A DNA stretch of 22,504 nucleotides from positions 1-22,504 of the forward strand of contig JAHJRK010000021.1 in NCBI GenBank assembly GCA_018830925.1, given 5' to 3'. Each line of letters starts with the position of its first letter. Position 1 is the first letter of the stretch. Origin of the DNA: Pseudomonadota bacterium (GTDB taxonomy: Bacteria; Desulfobacterota; Desulfobacteria; Desulfobacterales; RPRI01). The notes beneath the pieces were generated by a model. The model was given only the letters and a program-made list of their open reading frames with translations, did not search any database and was not told the origin of the DNA. Position numbers and translations under genes: made by a program. This document shows positions 21,183 to 22,504 of this stretch, one piece after another.

Positions 21183-21299
21183 GGCCCGCAGCTTTTTTGT
21201 TGTTGGATAGTACGCGAGCTTGGGATGAGTATGTCGGAGCTTTCGAGAAGGCTGGAACTGTCTCTGGCGGGCATAAGTCAGTCTGCAAAGCAGAGCTGA
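21183..21299 (+). pseudogene. Fragment: tail of a second REP-associated transposase
   Basis: The frame ending TGA at 21297-21299 reads LFCCWIVRELGMSMSEL and then SRRLELSLAGISQSAKQS. This is the W.VRELG.SM.EL..RL..S..A.S tail of TnpA-REP proteins. The catalytic domain is missing. It differs clearly from the tail at 14100-14234, so two different transposases left remnants in this window. Confidence 0.65.
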
Positions 21300-21436
21300 A
21301 TACTTCCCGAAGATACCTATAAATAATGAGAACGCTCTTTCCTTTAAAGGGGGGGCGAAGAAACTTCAGAAGTAAAGGGCGTACCGGATTTGTTCCAATG
21401 CCTCTGATTTATGCTGAATACGGCAGGAACCATGAA

Positions 21437-21520
21437 TTTGAAGTAAGAAAATGGGGAGAAATAAAAACAGGTTGCACGCATTTTTATGATAACGATGTTG
21501 TCCTCGCAAAAATTACTCCT
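21437..21520 (+). pseudogene. Fragment: HsdS specificity-subunit segment
   Basis: FEVRKWGEIKTGCTHFYDND and then VVLAKITP match the block KW.E.K.G.THF.DGDV..AKITPC.EN that lies in one target-recognition half of type I HsdS proteins. Only 28 codons survive, with unrelated sequence on both sides and a stop soon after. It has no coding role now. It records past contact with a type I restriction locus. Confidence 0.65.
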
Positions 21521-21532
21521 GCATATTTTTTA

Positions 21533-21561
21533 TTGACACATATCTCAATCTGAGATAGACT
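21533..21561 (+). promoter_or_regulatory. higBA promoter with perfect operator
   Basis: TTGACA (21533-21538) and TAGACT (21556-21561) are 17 bp apart. A perfect inverted repeat TATCTCA/TGAGATA (21541-21547 and 21551-21557, 3-base centre) fills the spacer and touches the -10. It is where the downstream HigA repressor would bind. The expected start of transcription falls on the higB ATG. Confidence 0.75.
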
Positions 21562-21567
21562 CCTTAC

Positions 21568-21855
21568 ATGCACATAATCACCCGAAAGCGCTTGATTGAA
21601 TTTACTAAAAAGCATCCTGATTGTTCTTCCGCGATTGAGTCTTGGTATAGGATAGTAAAACGGACCGATTTTAATTCATTTGCTAAACTGCGGCAGGCAT
21701 TTCCGGAGGCTGATAAGGTCGATAATTTGACGGTATTTAATATTGGTGGAAACAAGGCTCGTTTAATTGCCGCAATACACTACAACACGCAGCGGATTTA
21801 TATTCGGCATGTTCTTACTCACAAGGAATATGACCGAGGAAATTGGAGGAAATAA
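21568..21855 (+). CDS. higB: HigB-family mRNA-interferase toxin
   Basis: The 95-residue toxin would cleave mRNA on ribosomes. The layout fits the HigB family of the RelE fold: MHIITRKRLIEFTKKHPD, SSAIESWYRIVKRTDFNSF, VFNIGGNKARLIAAIHY and a final YIRHVLTHKEYDRGNWR. The last block, with H, T, H, E and Y, carries the residues usual in this subgroup. There is no ribosome site before the ATG, and the -10 ends 6 bases upstream, so the message is probably leaderless. The stop overlaps the antitoxin start as TAATG. It is intact, and of a different subgroup from the relic at 13462-13551. Confidence 0.92.
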   Translation: MHIITRKRLIEFTKKHPDCSSAIESWYRIVKRTDFNSFAKLRQAFPEADKVDNLTVFNIGGNKARLIAAIHYNTQRIYIRHVLTHKEYDRGNWRK

Positions 21856-22256
21856 TGAATACTCAGCTTAAAGAAATCGCCAAAGTTTGGCCAAACATAC
21901 AGAGTGTATTTTCTGTGCCGCATAATGAAAAAGATTATAATAACCTGGTCAATCTTCTTGACAGTCTTATCGATGAAGTGGGTAACAATGAATCTCATCC
22001 CTTATCATCATTGATGGAGACAATTGGAAGCCTAATCGAAACCTATGAATCTCAAAATTATCCCGATATGGAGGGGGATGCGATAAATGCGCTAAAGACC
22101 TTGATGGAAGAACATGGCCTTAAGCAATCAGACCTGCCCGAGATCGGGAGCCAAGGGGTCGTGTCGGAAATTATATCCGGCAAACGTCAGCTCAATGTTC
22201 GCCAGGTTAAGCTTCTTTGCGAGCGTTTTAAAGTTTCTCCTGCAGTGTTTGTATGA
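21855..22256 (+). CDS. higA: HigA-type HTH antitoxin
   Basis: The 133-residue product starts at the ATG overlapping the toxin stop, with GGAGG at 21845-21849. The N-terminal half (LKEIAKVWPNIQSVFSV, LLDSLIDEVGNN, SLIETYESQNYP) is the helical toxin-binding region common in the long HigA form. The C-terminal half is a Xre helix-turn-helix: MEEHGLKQSDLPEIGSQGVV, then SEIISGKRQLNVRQVKLLCERF. The order toxin then antitoxin is the normal higBA order. It should neutralise HigB and repress the operon through the palindrome at 21541-21557. Confidence 0.92.
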   Translation: MNTQLKEIAKVWPNIQSVFSVPHNEKDYNNLVNLLDSLIDEVGNNESHPLSSLMETIGSLIETYESQNYPDMEGDAINALKTLMEEHGLKQSDLPEIGSQGVVSEIISGKRQLNVRQVKLLCERFKVSPAVFV

Positions 22257-22301
22257 TTGAAATATTTCAGTTGTCATGCCCAGGCTTCTTTAGGAAAATC
22301 A

Positions 22302-22504
22302 ATGGTCAACATACGAATTGAAAACCAGGGAGATATTTTGCAGGTGCGCAGTCTCAATGAACGGGCATTTGAACAGCCCGTGGAAGCCGACATCGTTGAT
22401 AAGCTGCGGCAAGCCTGCCCCGATTTTATATCGTTGGTAGCTGAGGATGGCAAAATCATAGTGGGGCACATTCTTTTTACTCCGGTTGTTATCGAAGAGT
22501 CAGA
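22302..22504 (+). CDS. GNAT-family N-acetyltransferase (runs off window)
   Basis: An ATG with AGGA upstream opens VNIRIENQGDILQVRSLNE, then RAFEQPVEADIVDKLR and FISLVAEDGKIIVGHILFTP. It is open to the end of the window. The pattern of an initial strand, a helix with F..P.E..IV..LR, and a strand pair ending VGHI.F.P is that of YhbS-like GNAT acetyltransferases. The acetyl-CoA loop would lie outside the window, so catalytic competence and substrate cannot be judged. It lies 45 bp after higA and may be read through from that promoter. Confidence 0.75.
   Translation, partial: MVNIRIENQGDILQVRSLNERAFEQPVEADIVDKLRQACPDFISLVAEDGKIIVGHILFTPVVIEES

Noticed and set aside
1..22504. CRISPR array, tRNA or rRNA genes
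   Set aside because: No regularly spaced identical repeats with unique spacers, and no cloverleaf or rRNA-like sequence noticed by eye; a covariance search was not possible.

Overview
The window reads as a chromosomal segment of a Gram-negative bacterium, most likely a deltaproteobacterium (Desulfobacterota). This is inferred from the gene content (RND efflux with an outer-membrane channel, ClpS and Aat), the moderate GC content, and several degenerate palindromes of kinds I associate with such genomes. No rRNA or tRNA gene was recognised, so the assignment is tentative.

Positions 1-7049 hold a heavy-metal (copper/silver type) export operon. It starts with a small periplasmic DUF3347 protein, followed by an outer-membrane channel (CusC/TolC family), a lipid-anchored periplasmic adaptor with two metal-binding modules (CusB) and the RND pump (CusA). 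The last three are translationally coupled by ATGA overlaps. Upstream lies an AT-rich region with a perfect inverted repeat and a direct repeat that may be the metal-responsive control site. Positions 7173-10495 hold a compact N-degron pathway: clpS (recognition adaptor), clpA (unfoldase) and aat (the transferase that creates N-degrons).

From the 3' end of aat (about 10290) onward the sequence becomes an accessory island. Between 10496 and 14760 it is a patchwork of small toxin-antitoxin-like modules: DUF4160/DUF2442, Phd/ParE, VapBC, an orphan Phd, and HigA with a HigB stump. Among them lie short fragments of unrelated genes (asparagine synthase tail, oxidoreductase start, radC start, REP-type transposase tail). 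The patchwork is punctuated by two extra in-frame copies of the aat 3' end (11200-11404 and 14565-14671), two copies of the vapC 3' end with its flank, and two copies of a third repeat. The order of these repeats is circularly permuted between the two sets. The layout suggests repeated insertion or recombination at the aat 3' end and is the main discovery candidate.

Positions 15059-19052 are an all-minus-strand block of six genes, mostly unknown: two small lipoproteins, two membrane proteins, a stand-alone HsdR-N-type PD-(D/E)XK nuclease-fold protein and a small conserved protein. Two of the gaps carry imperfect palindromes with integron attC-like ends, so part of the block may be gene cassettes. 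Positions 19160-21080 are a group II intron with its reverse transcriptase/maturase and recognisable domains V and VI. The right edge holds fragments of a transposase and an HsdS specificity subunit, an intact HigB/HigA pair with a clear promoter-operator and probably a leaderless toxin message, and the start of a GNAT acetyltransferase that runs off the window.
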